From: Prosthecobacter dejongeii | GTDB taxonomy: Bacteria > Verrucomicrobiota > Verrucomicrobiia > Verrucomicrobiales > Verrucomicrobiaceae | Direction of reading: 5' to 3' | Assembly: GCF_014203045.1 (NCBI RefSeq) | Contig: NZ_JACHIF010000001.1 | Coordinates: 248,001 to 312,000 of the forward strand | Length of the DNA: 64,000 bases | In this document: positions 43,873-52,921 of the stretch, piece after piece | How the letters are laid out: each line of letters begins with the position of its first letter | How positions within the stretch are numbered: position 1 is the stretch's first letter | Translations under genes and position numbers: made by a program | The notes under the pieces: model-generated | What the model was told of the DNA's origin: nothing | Databases searched by the model: none | What the model saw: the letters and a program-made list of their open reading frames with translations, nothing else

Positions 43873-43961
43873 TCGCATTCACGGGCATTTGATCGGGCGC
43901 GTGGAGAAAGCCTCCATGCGCCCTTGGCATCACGGCATGGAACATGCACAGTGGGGGCTCT

Positions 43962-45065
43962 ATGAAATGGTCATTCAAAATCGCGAAAGTGGCTGGTACA
44001 GAGGTCCGCATTCACCTGACCTTCTTTATTTTACTTCTGCTAGTGGCGATGCAGGGCATGAGCGGTGGCCAAGGCACGGCCGGGGCGGTAGATGCCCTGC
44101 TTTTTGTGAGTGCGGCTTTTCTCTGCGTGCTGCTGCATGAATTTGGCCATGTCTTTGCTGCCCGTGGTTATGGCATCCATACCCCAGACATCACGCTTCT
44201 GCCCATCGGCGGAGTTGCGCGGCTGGAGCGGATGCCACGGAAACCTTCTCATGAGTTCGTTGTGGCCATCTGCGGCCCTTTGGTGAATGTGGCCATCGCA
44301 GCCGCGATCAAGCTGGCACTCGGACTCCAGATGGTGATGAATCCTGAGTATCAATTTGAGCAGCCTGGACACTTCTGGGAAAAACTGATGCTGTGGAACT
44401 TGATCATGGTGGCCTTCAATATGATCCCGGCCTTTCCGATGGATGGCGGCCGCGTATTGCGGGCCTTCCTCGCCATGTTCACCGACTATGGCCGGGCCAC
44501 ACGGTGGGCCGCTACATTAGGTCAGGGCATCGCTCTTACGGTGGCCCTATGGATGCTGTTTTCTCGCGAGTTCCACCCTGTGCTGCTTCTGATCTCTTTC
44601 TTCATCTTCATGGCCGCCGGCCAGGAGGCCGCTGCGGTGACGCAGGAGGAGGCCACTCGAGGTCTGCGCGTGCGGGATGCCATGCTGACGGATTTCCGCA
44701 CCCTGCCTCAGGATGCCACCCTGGGAGATGCCGTGGTGCTCTTACTTGCAGGCAGTCAGCAGGATTTCCCTATGCTGGATGAAAGAGGCAACATCCTGGG
44801 ACTGGTGACACGAAATCGCCTTGTTTCTGCCCTCAGTGAAAATGGCCCCATGCACCCGGCGGTCCATGTTTTAGAAAGTTGCCCAGATTCGCTCTCGCCC
44901 ATCATCAGTCTTGGAGAAGGTCTGGAGCGGCTACGCAGCATCACCTGTCCAGCCATGCCCGTGCTGGACCCTGTTTCCAGAAAACTCGTGGGTCTGCTCA
45001 CCGCAGAAAACGTGGGTGAGGTGCTCATGGTCCGCGCAGCCCTTCGTGGACGCAAAGAGACCTAG
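43962..45065 (+). CDS. Site-2 protease family metalloprotease with C-terminal CBS pair
   Basis: A 367-residue intramembrane zinc protease. The metal site HEFGH (His59-His63) is in a membrane helix, and the second-site motif PMDGGR (Asp161) provides the third ligand. About six membrane segments run to residue 230, then two CBS repeats (RVRDAMLTDFRTLPQDATLG, FPMLDERGNILGLVTRNRLV; AMPVLDPVSRKLVGLLTAEN). CBS domains bind adenine nucleotides and probably gate activity. Family members cleave membrane-bound regulators such as anti-sigma factors or SREBP-like proteins; the substrate here is unknown. It converges with the response-regulator gene, 8 bases between stops. Confidence 0.92.
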   Translation: MKWSFKIAKVAGTEVRIHLTFFILLLLVAMQGMSGGQGTAGAVDALLFVSAAFLCVLLHEFGHVFAARGYGIHTPDITLLPIGGVARLERMPRKPSHEFVVAICGPLVNVAIAAAIKLALGLQMVMNPEYQFEQPGHFWEKLMLWNLIMVAFNMIPAFPMDGGRVLRAFLAMFTDYGRATRWAATLGQGIALTVALWMLFSREFHPVLLLISFFIFMAAGQEAAAVTQEEATRGLRVRDAMLTDFRTLPQDATLGDAVVLLLAGSQQDFPMLDERGNILGLVTRNRLVSALSENGPMHPAVHVLESCPDSLSPIISLGEGLERLRSITCPAMPVLDPVSRKLVGLLTAENVGEVLMVRAALRGRKET

Positions 45066-45073
45066 AGCGTGAT

Positions 45074-45493
45074 TTACGCAGCCTGTTTCGGATATACGAT
45101 CACTAGTTTTTGACGCACCATAGGGGGCTCAAGTGGGGCATTCAGAGCTTCATTCACAGCCTCAATGAGTTGTTCCGGCTCGAAGGGTTTCGTGACGTAG
45201 TTGTAAGCCCCTTTGCGCATGGCCTGCACGATGTCCTGCGTCTCTGTGCAGCCAGTGACCATGATGCAGCGGGTGGTGGGGGAAAGTTCCCGCATCTGCC
45301 GGACGATGTCCAGGCCATCCATACTGCCGAGCCGCCGATCCACCAAGGCCACGGCAGGAGTCAATTCCTGAATAGCCGCCAGGCCCGCCGTGCCATTGTC
45401 AAAAGCCATCACTTCATGCCCCTCTGCGCGGCAGACGGAGGCCATGAGCTTCAAGACAGGGGGATGGTCATCAATGACAACGATGTGAGCCAT
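45074..45493 (-). CDS. Single-domain response regulator
   Basis: A 139-residue receiver protein with no output domain. VVIDDHPPVLKLM carries the acidic pair (Asp8, Asp9). Asp52 in LVDRRLGSMDGLD is the phospho-acceptor, Thr80 in CIMVTGCTE the switch residue and Lys102 in YVTKPFEPEQ the conserved lysine. All catalytic residues are present, so it should be phosphorylated. Its partner kinase is not adjacent. The hybrid kinase at 11986 has its own receiver and is not an obvious partner. The C-terminal 25 residues (PLEPPMVRQKLVIVYPKQAA) have no known domain. Confidence 0.9.
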   Translation of the reverse strand: MAHIVVIDDHPPVLKLMASVCRAEGHEVMAFDNGTAGLAAIQELTPAVALVDRRLGSMDGLDIVRQMRELSPTTRCIMVTGCTETQDIVQAMRKGAYNYVTKPFEPEQLIEAVNEALNAPLEPPMVRQKLVIVYPKQAA

Positions 45494-45563
45494 GAGGTTA
45501 AAATATCAACCAAACCTAATAATCACAAGCAACGATCTTGAAACGCGCATTTATCCCGATTTT

Positions 45564-46448
45564 TCAGGCTGCCTCCACGCAGCCCGCAGGGATCCCTTCC
45601 ATCCTCAAAGCTTCCATAAAGCCAGCTTCTACGGGCACGCGAGCTAAGGCCACGCCATGCTTAGCCGCCGCCGTTTTCCACAGGTGGAAATGCCGTGCAT
45701 AGGCCTGCTGATAACGCTGGAGGATATCCGGCACGATCCGGTGCTCATGAAAAAGAGAGGTTTCAGCATCCTCAAATTCGTAATTGCCATCCCAGCCTGG
45801 ATTCGCCTCTTGAGAGGCAAAGGGCACGAGCAAGATGCCGCGTCCATTTCGCTGACTCAGGCTACCGAGCAGGGTCTCCGGCTCGGCTGCAAAAAGGAGA
45901 TCACTCAGGCACACACGAAGCGAACCTGCGCGCAGGGGCAGACGCTTCAGCGCCGGGGCTTCAGCACTGGCAGGCAGGGCCTGGATCTCCCCCCAACAGC
46001 GACCTGATAAAAGCAGATCCGTTTCCAGAAAACGATGCTCGCCACCCCGCACGGCAAAACAGCGCAAAGTGGCCCCAGTTTGGAGGCTGGCCTCCACCGC
46101 GTAAGCCAGCAGTTCAAGCACACGCTGTTGCTTCGCCGGATAGGCGAACATGGAGGCGGAAACATCCACGATGAGATCCACCAAAGGCCGCACCTCCTCA
46201 CGATACTGTTTCATGGTGTAGGTCCCCGTGCGGGCATAGGCCTGCCAATTGATCTGCCGGGGATCATCCCCAGGGATGTAAACACGGTGATCTTGAAAAT
46301 CGAGACTGCTGCCCACGCCTGTACCTTGAAATTCCCCACTGTGGCCACGCCAGCGTTGCTGCCGAAAAGGCAGCTTTAGCACTCGGGCCCACTCCCGCGC
46401 CTGGACCTGCAATCTCAGCAGCTCAGAAATCTCAGGCAGTGCATTCAT
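45564..46448 (-). CDS. DUF58 domain protein (vWA-like)
   Basis: A 294-residue cytoplasmic protein. The family core is clear: HRVYIPGDDPRQINWQAYAR, then RPLVDLIVDVSASMFAYPAK (MIDAS-like DxSxS) and LLVPFASQEANP. DUF58 proteins usually accompany a MoxR-type AAA ATPase and vWA proteins, or an ABC exporter, in maturation systems. Here the genes directly upstream are two ABC-2-type permeases; its ATG overlaps the second permease stop (ATGA, 46445-46448). No MoxR gene is in the window. Last gene of the operon. Confidence 0.9.
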   Translation of the reverse strand: MNALPEISELLRLQVQAREWARVLKLPFRQQRWRGHSGEFQGTGVGSSLDFQDHRVYIPGDDPRQINWQAYARTGTYTMKQYREEVRPLVDLIVDVSASMFAYPAKQQRVLELLAYAVEASLQTGATLRCFAVRGGEHRFLETDLLLSGRCWGEIQALPASAEAPALKRLPLRAGSLRVCLSDLLFAAEPETLLGSLSQRNGRGILLVPFASQEANPGWDGNYEFEDAETSLFHEHRIVPDILQRYQQAYARHFHLWKTAAAKHGVALARVPVEAGFMEALRMEGIPAGCVEAA

Positions 46449-47908
46449 GCAGCAGGAGAGGCTTTAGAGGATTCTTGAACACATGCATCATCTTCCAAAG
46501 AACGATAAACCTGATGTTCTTTCACAGCCATGTGCAGAGCTCTCATCCACCAACAAAGGCCAAACAAGATCGCCATTCCTTGGATGGCCTCGTCATTTGC
46601 ATAATTGTCCACGGAAGCAATGAGCCCCGTCACCGGTGTAACGACTCCCAAAAAAGCGAGTTCTTTAGCATCGCTGAGCTCGACCAACATGACCAATAAA
46701 AACCCAGCTACGCCAAGGGCGATATGAAGCACACACCAGTTGGCAAAGCGGTTCTTCCGATTGATACTTACGCACACGGGAACAACGGAAGACAAAAGCA
46801 CACAGGCAACAAAGCGGCAAAAGTCATCCATTCCTGAAGACCCAGGTCGCGTGACGTAGCACATCAGCATGCTGAAATTTAGACAGCCTAACAAGGTATA
46901 AAACAAGACCGCACTGGCCCACCCGGGATAAAGAAGCCGACCCAGCTTCTTGCTAAAGTTTCCGCGATTGACGCTTCCCTGGAGCACACTGGGGAAGCGA
47001 GGCATCTCCTCAGTCAACACATCCACCCCGATGAGCAAAGTCAGGAATAAAGAGGGCACGAAAGCCCAAAACATCATGTCTGGGTTGGACGAAAAACTCA
47101 AACCCATACCGACCACAGTGATCAGGGTGAGCATCCCCAGGTGGATGAGACGCTTGAGCGTGCTGTGGTTTTCAGAAAGGGAAGCAATGCGCGAAGCCCC
47201 CAAGGTCAAAAACGTGAATACCGTGTAAGCGGCGAACACAAGAATCCCCATCCCTAGTCCCGCCTGCTCCCCCAAAGAGAGTTTCAAAAACTCTTCCAAG
47301 GCCTGGTCTCCGCCATTTTCATTGACGAGCATGAAAATAAAACCGGTGACTGGCCCCAACGATACCAAAACACCCGCCCCGAGAAAAAGGCGGAGAATGA
47401 TGGAACGCTGAGAAGAAAAAGCCACGTAAGCCGCCGTAGCGACGCCTGAAGCCAGCACTGCGAACAGTAACGCGACGCCTTCCTGGACGATCTCCACTCC
47501 GCCGAAATAATAACGCACCACCATGTAAGGCATGAGCGAGACGGCTAACAAAAGAGACTGACAGAACAGGGCGGACCACTTTCCGAAAACGATCCGCAGG
47601 GAGGAGATCGAGGTCAGAGTCAACATGTCCAGGGTGCCGCCACTCAGCTCGCTGGAGAGCGTGCCGAAACCTCGCAGTGGCAGAGCCCCCAACAAGGCCG
47701 CCAGGGAAAAACCCCAGAACAAAGCGCTGATGGTCTCCGCCTCCACACCCAGGGCACCGGAGCCAACGATCATAATCATGCCAAACTGAAACACCGTCAG
47801 CACAGCCGTGAACATGCGAGTGCGCAGGCCATGACGCAGCTCCTTCACCACCATGGGGCTGAGGCCATCCCCAAAATCATTCAGTAGGCCGAGACGCATG
47901 GCGTTCAT
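46445..47908 (-). CDS. ABC-2-type membrane permease, copy 2
   Basis: A 487-residue polytopic protein with about twelve hydrophobic segments. It begins MNAMRLGLLNDFGDGLSPMV followed by VKELRHGLRTRMF, the same cytoplasmic opening as the upstream gene. Shared features are the SGGTLDMLTLT/KGNTMDMLVLT coupling-helix region and the GKWSALFCQSLLLAVSLMPY region. The protein is a tandem paralogue of 47905-49302 with much lower identity elsewhere. Gldtype or YhaP-like ABC-2 transporters move lipids, polysaccharide or peptides using a separate ATPase. No ATPase gene is in the window. Both ends overlap neighbours by 4 bases. Confidence 0.8.
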   Translation of the reverse strand: MNAMRLGLLNDFGDGLSPMVVKELRHGLRTRMFTAVLTVFQFGMIMIVGSGALGVEAETISALFWGFSLAALLGALPLRGFGTLSSELSGGTLDMLTLTSISSLRIVFGKWSALFCQSLLLAVSLMPYMVVRYYFGGVEIVQEGVALLFAVLASGVATAAYVAFSSQRSIILRLFLGAGVLVSLGPVTGFIFMLVNENGGDQALEEFLKLSLGEQAGLGMGILVFAAYTVFTFLTLGASRIASLSENHSTLKRLIHLGMLTLITVVGMGLSFSSNPDMMFWAFVPSLFLTLLIGVDVLTEEMPRFPSVLQGSVNRGNFSKKLGRLLYPGWASAVLFYTLLGCLNFSMLMCYVTRPGSSGMDDFCRFVACVLLSSVVPVCVSINRKNRFANWCVLHIALGVAGFLLVMLVELSDAKELAFLGVVTPVTGLIASVDNYANDEAIQGMAILFGLCWWMRALHMAVKEHQVYRSLEDDACVQESSKASPAA

Positions 47909-49302
47909 AGTTGGGCGAGTTGACGGGCTTCGAGACGTGCCGAGCGTGTCTGGCGAAACGCGCGCATTGCCAGCAAAGCAAGTAGTAGAGGCCAGACTGC
48001 ATTCACCACCAGTCCGATTTCAAAGGGATTCAAAAGGCCCGTCTGAGATTCATTCATCATGGACCAAGTGTTCAGAGGTAGCAGGGTCCGTAGCCACTTC
48101 AGCTCTTCCTTGCGGGTCGAGGCCTGCAGCAGAAAATTCATCATGGTCAAAAAGCCCAGGAGGCACATCCCAGCAAAGGTAGCGCTGAGGTATTCCCCCT
48201 TTCGGCGAAAGGCCAATATTTGCCCAAAAAACGAAGAAATCCAGAGACCGCAGCCCATGAGCCAGACATAGCTGACCTCGTGGGGACCGCTCATTTGGAA
48301 GACCAGAAGAGCACTGGTTCCCGTGAATAATAACGAGTATAGAAAACCATGCATCCACCCTGGAGCCAAAAACAGTGCTCCTAGGCGCCCTAACCAGGAA
48401 CGCCGATAAAACGGCAAATAGATGGAGGGCAGATTTCGGACATCATCCGTGAGTGCATCCAGGCAAGCTACGATTTGAACCAAAAGAACCACCGGGATAA
48501 CAGAAGCACTCCCTGATCCCAGCCAAGTAAGGCCAACCAGCACGAAGAGAGCCATGAAATTGACCGACCGTTTCCAAACCGGAAGAAGTGAGGATGCAGG
48601 TGCGATGCGGGATGCACCAAAACTTAGCAGAGCAAAAATCAACCACACACACCCGACCAACAAGCTCAGGTATGCATAGATCCCCAAGCTGGTGGAGCCA
48701 CCCGCCAAGGCCGCTCTTTTGAAAGTATTCACGAAAACCCAGCTTACCGAAGACAGAGCTACCATGAACAAGGGGAACGTGATCAAAAGTGAGCGTAACC
48801 AAAATTGCTTCTGCGTGGATAAAGCCACAATTCCTGCTGTTAGGACTGCACTGACCAGCCACTGAAATCCCAGCCCCAGCACATCCGCTAGGAGGTCTGA
48901 CCCTCCATAGACATACCGCGCCACGACGTAGGGCATCACGCTCACGGTCACCAACAGGGACTGAAAAACGATGGAGGCCCATTTCCCCAAAACAATGCGC
49001 CCTGCTGACAAGCGGGTGAGCACCAGCATGTCCATCGTATTTCCTTTGATCTCTCCAGCGAGCGCGGAAAAGCCACTCAGGGGAAAAACGATGTAAAGAG
49101 TCAAGGCGAGCAAGCCATCCACCATCCCGTGAACTTCCCCACTGTCAGCAGAGGTTCCGCCCATGAGGGTGATGAGGACTAACAAGGCATGCAACACCAG
49201 CATGACCCCGCCGAAAAGACGGGTCCGCAGCCCCTGCCGGAGCTCCTTCACCACCATGGGTGAAAGCCGGTCGGAGAAATCGGTAAGCAGAGTAACTGTC
49301 AT
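47905..49302 (-). CDS. ABC-2-type membrane permease, copy 1
   Basis: A 465-residue polytopic protein. ATG 49302 (MTVTLLTDFSDRLSPMVVKE) was chosen because it aligns with the downstream paralogue's start; a longer frame begins at 49335. About twelve membrane segments; the opening VVKELRQGLRTRLFGGVML and the motif GEIKGNTMDMLVLTRLSAGR mark the family. It is the first gene of a three-gene unit (copy 1, copy 2, DUF58) joined by two ATGA overlaps, so the three products are probably made in a fixed ratio. Substrate unknown. Confidence 0.8.
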   Translation of the reverse strand: MTVTLLTDFSDRLSPMVVKELRQGLRTRLFGGVMLVLHALLVLITLMGGTSADSGEVHGMVDGLLALTLYIVFPLSGFSALAGEIKGNTMDMLVLTRLSAGRIVLGKWASIVFQSLLVTVSVMPYVVARYVYGGSDLLADVLGLGFQWLVSAVLTAGIVALSTQKQFWLRSLLITFPLFMVALSSVSWVFVNTFKRAALAGGSTSLGIYAYLSLLVGCVWLIFALLSFGASRIAPASSLLPVWKRSVNFMALFVLVGLTWLGSGSASVIPVVLLVQIVACLDALTDDVRNLPSIYLPFYRRSWLGRLGALFLAPGWMHGFLYSLLFTGTSALLVFQMSGPHEVSYVWLMGCGLWISSFFGQILAFRRKGEYLSATFAGMCLLGFLTMMNFLLQASTRKEELKWLRTLLPLNTWSMMNESQTGLLNPFEIGLVVNAVWPLLLALLAMRAFRQTRSARLEARQLAQL

Positions 49303-49422
49303 GAGGAGAGGCAACCGCAGGAATCTAACACCCAACCAGGATCATTACTGAGGCGAAGTCACACAACCACGCAGAACCAGTGCCACGAGCGACCTGGTTC
49401 ACACGGGTCGGCAAAACCGAAG

Positions 49423-49833
49423 TTACTTCCCGTCGGCCGCATACTTGCCACTGCCAGCGAATACCAGTGTGGCAAACCCGACGAGGTACACAAAAGCAAG
49501 CTCTCCAGAGGCAGGACCTGTGAACTGCCCCTTATGCTGAATGAAAAAGGCCACTGCCATGGTGATGGCCAGATTCAGCGCGGCGAAGCGCGTGAAAAAT
49601 CCCAGGATGATGAGGACTGAGCAGACCACTTCCGCAAACACCGCCATTCCCAGACTGATGTGGGAAGGCACCACATCGAAGAGACGGATGAAATTAGGTG
49701 CCTTAACGCTAAAATTTTGGAACTTGTCCCAGCCATGCAGCAGCAACATGGAAAAACCTAGGGATACCCGCAGGATGAGCAGCCCGAGATCAGCCGACTG
49801 AGGAAGAAAAGAAAGACGCAGAAGATTCATCAT
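49423..49833 (-). CDS. DoxX family membrane protein
   Basis: A 136-residue four-helix membrane protein. ATG 49833 was preferred (MMNLLRLSFLPQSADLGLLI); the frame is open to 49872. Family segments: LRVSLGFSMLLLHGWDKFQN, EVVCSVLIILGFFTRFAALN, AFFIQHKGQFTGPASGELAF. DoxX-like proteins are found across bacteria, some in thiosulfate:quinone oxidoreductase and others with redox or peroxide stress. The specific role here is unknown. It is a single gene, 120 bases from the permease operon. Confidence 0.9.
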   Translation of the reverse strand: MMNLLRLSFLPQSADLGLLILRVSLGFSMLLLHGWDKFQNFSVKAPNFIRLFDVVPSHISLGMAVFAEVVCSVLIILGFFTRFAALNLAITMAVAFFIQHKGQFTGPASGELAFVYLVGFATLVFAGSGKYAADGK

Positions 49834-50111
49834 AGAGGCATCAGAATGCGGCAGGCTATCCCCTCCCGGCAAGCTGAAAGATGATCACCTCCAAGAGGCT
49901 GCTAGCGAAAGTTTCTGGACTGAATCAACACCCCATCTGAATCCCTAAATCCCCCAGCAGTGTGTGATGGGGTAGATTTATTGAAGTTACTGCACTCAGC
50001 AGCTCTGACCAGAACGTACTTTCACTCAATTCATCTCTCTTTGAGTCTCTGGTTGAAAAGCGCGCCTCAAGGCGGACACTTGGCACTATCCTTTCTTCCC
50101 CACGCAGTCCC

Positions 50112-52319
50112 ATGCCGGAACCCAGTCTCTTCAGGCACTATCAAATCGTCCAGGACGCGGACGGGAATAACGTCGAATTGACCCGAGACGCGGATCAAGT
50201 CGCCGTGCTCGCTTTTGATACTCACAGGCTGGAGTTTGTGCATTGCCACGTTCTGCTGGAACCTCTGGCCGATAAAGCCGCCTTTGATGAGGCTTGCCGC
50301 AGCCTGCAAAGTCAAGGCCACGCGCTGCTTTCCCGCTTGCTGGATTCCGGCGAGGATGAGGGGAATCCTTTTTACATCACCAGCAATGTGGATGGGGAGA
50401 CGCTGCGCTCTTACCTTACCCGTCAGCAGGAAATTCCCGGCTGGCTGGCCGTGATGGTCGCTTGCCGCTCGCTTGAGGCAGTGATCGCGCTTGTCGAACG
50501 AGCGGATTTACTCCCAGAAGATGCACTCAAGGCCATGCGTGTGGTGCAGACAGGCTCTCAGCAAGTGCAGATTCAGATGGCGGACTATCGCCTGCTCATG
50601 GGTGCGACCAAAGCAAAGGGGCTAAAGCCCGCCCTTGAAAAGTCTGCCAAACTGCTACGCGCCTTCTTCCAGGAACAATCCGCCGGTGGTCCCACCTTGC
50701 CGGATCAACTTTTGCCCGGGGCAGATTTCATGGAACTTCTGGCAGCCTGCCTCACAGGCGCAGATCGCAGTGTTGTCTCGGCCCTCCGCGAGCTCAAAAC
50801 CACGCTGCAAAAACTCAGTCCCGAACAGCTCACGGGCGAAATCCCCACGGCGCATAAACCCCGCGCGCTTTTGGCCCCCCACTTTGCCAGCTACCAGGAA
50901 GTGGCCCGCGGGGTGGTGAATCTAATCCGCATCCAAAGCCAACGGCTGGATATGGCCAATCCGTATTCCATGCGCGGCACCTTGACGAAAACGGGGCGCA
51001 CCGTGCTGGTGGAGCAAATACCTCCCTCACGCCTCGTCAGCAGCCATGTGCGTGCTCTGGATGACAAAGGTTTGGCCTTGGCTAAGAAACGTGAACTTTC
51101 TGGCATCATCCCCATCGTCCTTTTGCATGACGGGGAGGAGATCACCTGCCTAGCCGAAGAACTGGCTGAAGGTGTTAGCCTCGCAGACCTTCTGCGTGAA
51201 CGGCGAGCCCTCAGTGTGCATGAGACTTACCTCGTCCTGGCAGGCCTGGATGGGGCTCTGGATTCCCTGGAAAAGTCTGCCCTAGCCACCCAAAAGCTGC
51301 GATTGGAAGATATTTTTCTGCTTACAGGTTTCCCCCGGGAAGATGCTCGCACTGCAAAGTTGCTGCTGACGAAGCTGAATGAATGGCCCGCTTTTTCACT
51401 GGTCCTGCGCGCCCACCCCACGCTGGCCGCGATGGCAGGCCGGGGCCTGGATCCTGCCATCCTTTTACCGACTGCGAAGGCATCGAAATCGAGCCTCTGG
51501 AATGGCGCTTGGCTCTCAGCCATCGGGCGTTACCTCGTCGGTCTCGAGGCTCTCCCGGGTCATTCACAGGACGGGACCACAGGGCTGAGAGAGCGTGATG
51601 CCCTGGGACGTCTTTTCGATGAAGAAATGCAGCGGCATAAAGATGGCAAAGTTTGCCCTCGGGCAGATTTCCTGGCCCGCTACGCTCGCCTGCTTCAGCA
51701 CCACGAAACGGTAAAGCCCACACCGGCTCCACCTTCAGAGCCTCTCGCGGTGCCCACTCAGCCCAAGGTCGTCTCCCGCACACGCACCATTTCAGCGGAT
51801 CCCGCTGATGCGGCCAAACTACCGCTGGAAGCCGCTCCCATGGCACTCACCAGCGGATTTGCCACTCCTTCTGAAAAGCCAACCATCGGCTTTGCCGAGT
51901 TGCTCTTCCGTGATACTTCGGTGACGGAAAGCGGTGGCCACCATGACTGGGCGAAGACCGCAGCCGATGCACCCCCCACCATTCATCCGGGAGAGGTCCT
52001 TCTACCGCCAAGTGAGTTTGTGCCATTCTGGCTCCGGGCTGCCGTTTTCATTGGGGGTTCCATTGTTCTAGGGGCCATTTGGGCCCATCTCTCCGGAGAT
52101 GCCTTTTGGCTAAAAACTCCCGTGGTGAAAGCCATACCCGTGCTGGAGCAGCCAGCCAAAACACTTCCATCACCTACGGCACGCCCCCTGGAACCTGAGC
52201 CCCCGCGTGGCCCCGCAGCCCCCCAGATCAGCGTGCCTTCCCTGCCGCCTGAAACAGCACCGCCCCGCAGCCCAAGCCTGCTGCAACCACCCAGCTCCAC
52301 CCTGAAGCAGGATTTGTAG
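50112..52319 (+). CDS. Membrane-anchored protein with two decayed kinase-like regions
   Basis: A 735-residue protein. The start FRHYQIVQDADGNNVEL then TRDADQVAVLAFDTHRLEFV follows the N-terminal pattern of Planctomycete/Verrucomicrobial Ser/Thr kinases (HYxVLxxDDGxxWELGRGAMGVTYKAFDT). The Gly-rich loop is lost (TRDADQ), the VAxK lysine is absent, and neither HRD nor DFG can be found. It keeps ITSNVDGETLRSYLTRQ, the hinge-like strand. A second region (GTLTKTGRTVLVEQIPPSRL, then AEELAEGVSLADLLRERRAL) repeats that hinge layout around residues 295-415. A single membrane helix (WLRAAVFIGGSIVLGAIWAH, about 637-656) is followed by a Pro-rich tail. Two consecutive pseudokinase regions are inferred from residue patterns alone. 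It precedes the sigma factor by 83 bases. Confidence 0.7.
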   Translation: MPEPSLFRHYQIVQDADGNNVELTRDADQVAVLAFDTHRLEFVHCHVLLEPLADKAAFDEACRSLQSQGHALLSRLLDSGEDEGNPFYITSNVDGETLRSYLTRQQEIPGWLAVMVACRSLEAVIALVERADLLPEDALKAMRVVQTGSQQVQIQMADYRLLMGATKAKGLKPALEKSAKLLRAFFQEQSAGGPTLPDQLLPGADFMELLAACLTGADRSVVSALRELKTTLQKLSPEQLTGEIPTAHKPRALLAPHFASYQEVARGVVNLIRIQSQRLDMANPYSMRGTLTKTGRTVLVEQIPPSRLVSSHVRALDDKGLALAKKRELSGIIPIVLLHDGEEITCLAEELAEGVSLADLLRERRALSVHETYLVLAGLDGALDSLEKSALATQKLRLEDIFLLTGFPREDARTAKLLLTKLNEWPAFSLVLRAHPTLAAMAGRGLDPAILLPTAKASKSSLWNGAWLSAIGRYLVGLEALPGHSQDGTTGLRERDALGRLFDEEMQRHKDGKVCPRADFLARYARLLQHHETVKPTPAPPSEPLAVPTQPKVVSRTRTISADPADAAKLPLEAAPMALTSGFATPSEKPTIGFAELLFRDTSVTESGGHHDWAKTAADAPPTIHPGEVLLPPSEFVPFWLRAAVFIGGSIVLGAIWAHLSGDAFWLKTPVVKAIPVLEQPAKTLPSPTARPLEPEPPRGPAAPQISVPSLPPETAPPRSPSLLQPPSSTLKQDL

Positions 52320-52402
52320 GTTCAAGATCAGGTTTGATGCTCGCTCGCAGCCGCGAAAACTTTTTTGTCCAAACGGCTCCCCATCCCGCCTATCCTCCTG
52401 GC

Positions 52403-52921
52403 ATGGCCGATGACAAGACCACCCTTTTTCTGGAATTATTAACCACGCATGAACGGGCGCTTTCGCTCTATGTTCATGGTCTGGTTCCGCGAGATGGTGA
52501 AGCTGAGGACATCCTGCAACAGACCAAGCTACTCCTGTGGAAACATTTCGAGGATTTTACCCTCGGCACTCATTTTCTCGCCTGGGCGCGGAAAACGGCC
52601 TTTCACCAGATCCTTACCCATCGCCGACAAAAAAAACGCGCACATCTCCCGCTGGATGAAGAGGCCCTGGAGGCGCTGGGCCATGCTGTTTCAGAGTTGG
52701 CAGATGGGGGCTCCTGCCGCCAAGAAGTCCTGCGCACCTGCCTAGCCCGGCTACCCACCGAGCACCGCCAGCTAGTCCACCTACGCTACTTCGATGAGCT
52801 GGATATTGACCAAATCGCCGACCGTATCAGCCGTACGGAAGCCGCTGTGTACCGCGCCCTCAGCCGGGTGCGCATGAACCTGATGCAATGCATGGAAAAA
52901 CAAACGGAGGCGCAACCATGA
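52403..52921 (+). CDS. ECF-type sigma-70 factor, Rhodopirellula/Verrucomicrobium family
   Basis: A 172-residue sigma factor. ATG 52403 (MADDKTTLFLELLTTHERAL) was chosen; the frame is open to 52334. Region 2 (AEDILQQTKLLLWKHFEDFT then FLAWARKTAFHQILTHRRQK) has the family's signature alanine-rich -10 recognition helix. Region 4 (LPTEHRQLVHLRYFDELDID then RTEAAVYRALSRVRMNLMQC) recognises the -35 element. It directs RNA polymerase to an unknown set of promoters. Its TGA overlaps the FecR gene's ATG (ATGA, 52918-52921), which pairs the two. In this family FecR-type membrane partners are thought to regulate the sigma factor. Confidence 0.93.
   Translation: MADDKTTLFLELLTTHERALSLYVHGLVPRDGEAEDILQQTKLLLWKHFEDFTLGTHFLAWARKTAFHQILTHRRQKKRAHLPLDEEALEALGHAVSELADGGSCRQEVLRTCLARLPTEHRQLVHLRYFDELDIDQIADRISRTEAAVYRALSRVRMNLMQCMEKQTEAQP

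Noticed and set aside
50081..50096. TTGGCAC-N5-TTTCT resembling a sigma-54 promoter upstream of the pseudokinase gene
   Set aside because: The -12 element lacks the essential GC (TTTC instead of TTGC), it lies only about 20 bases from the ATG, and no sigma-54 activator is nearby.
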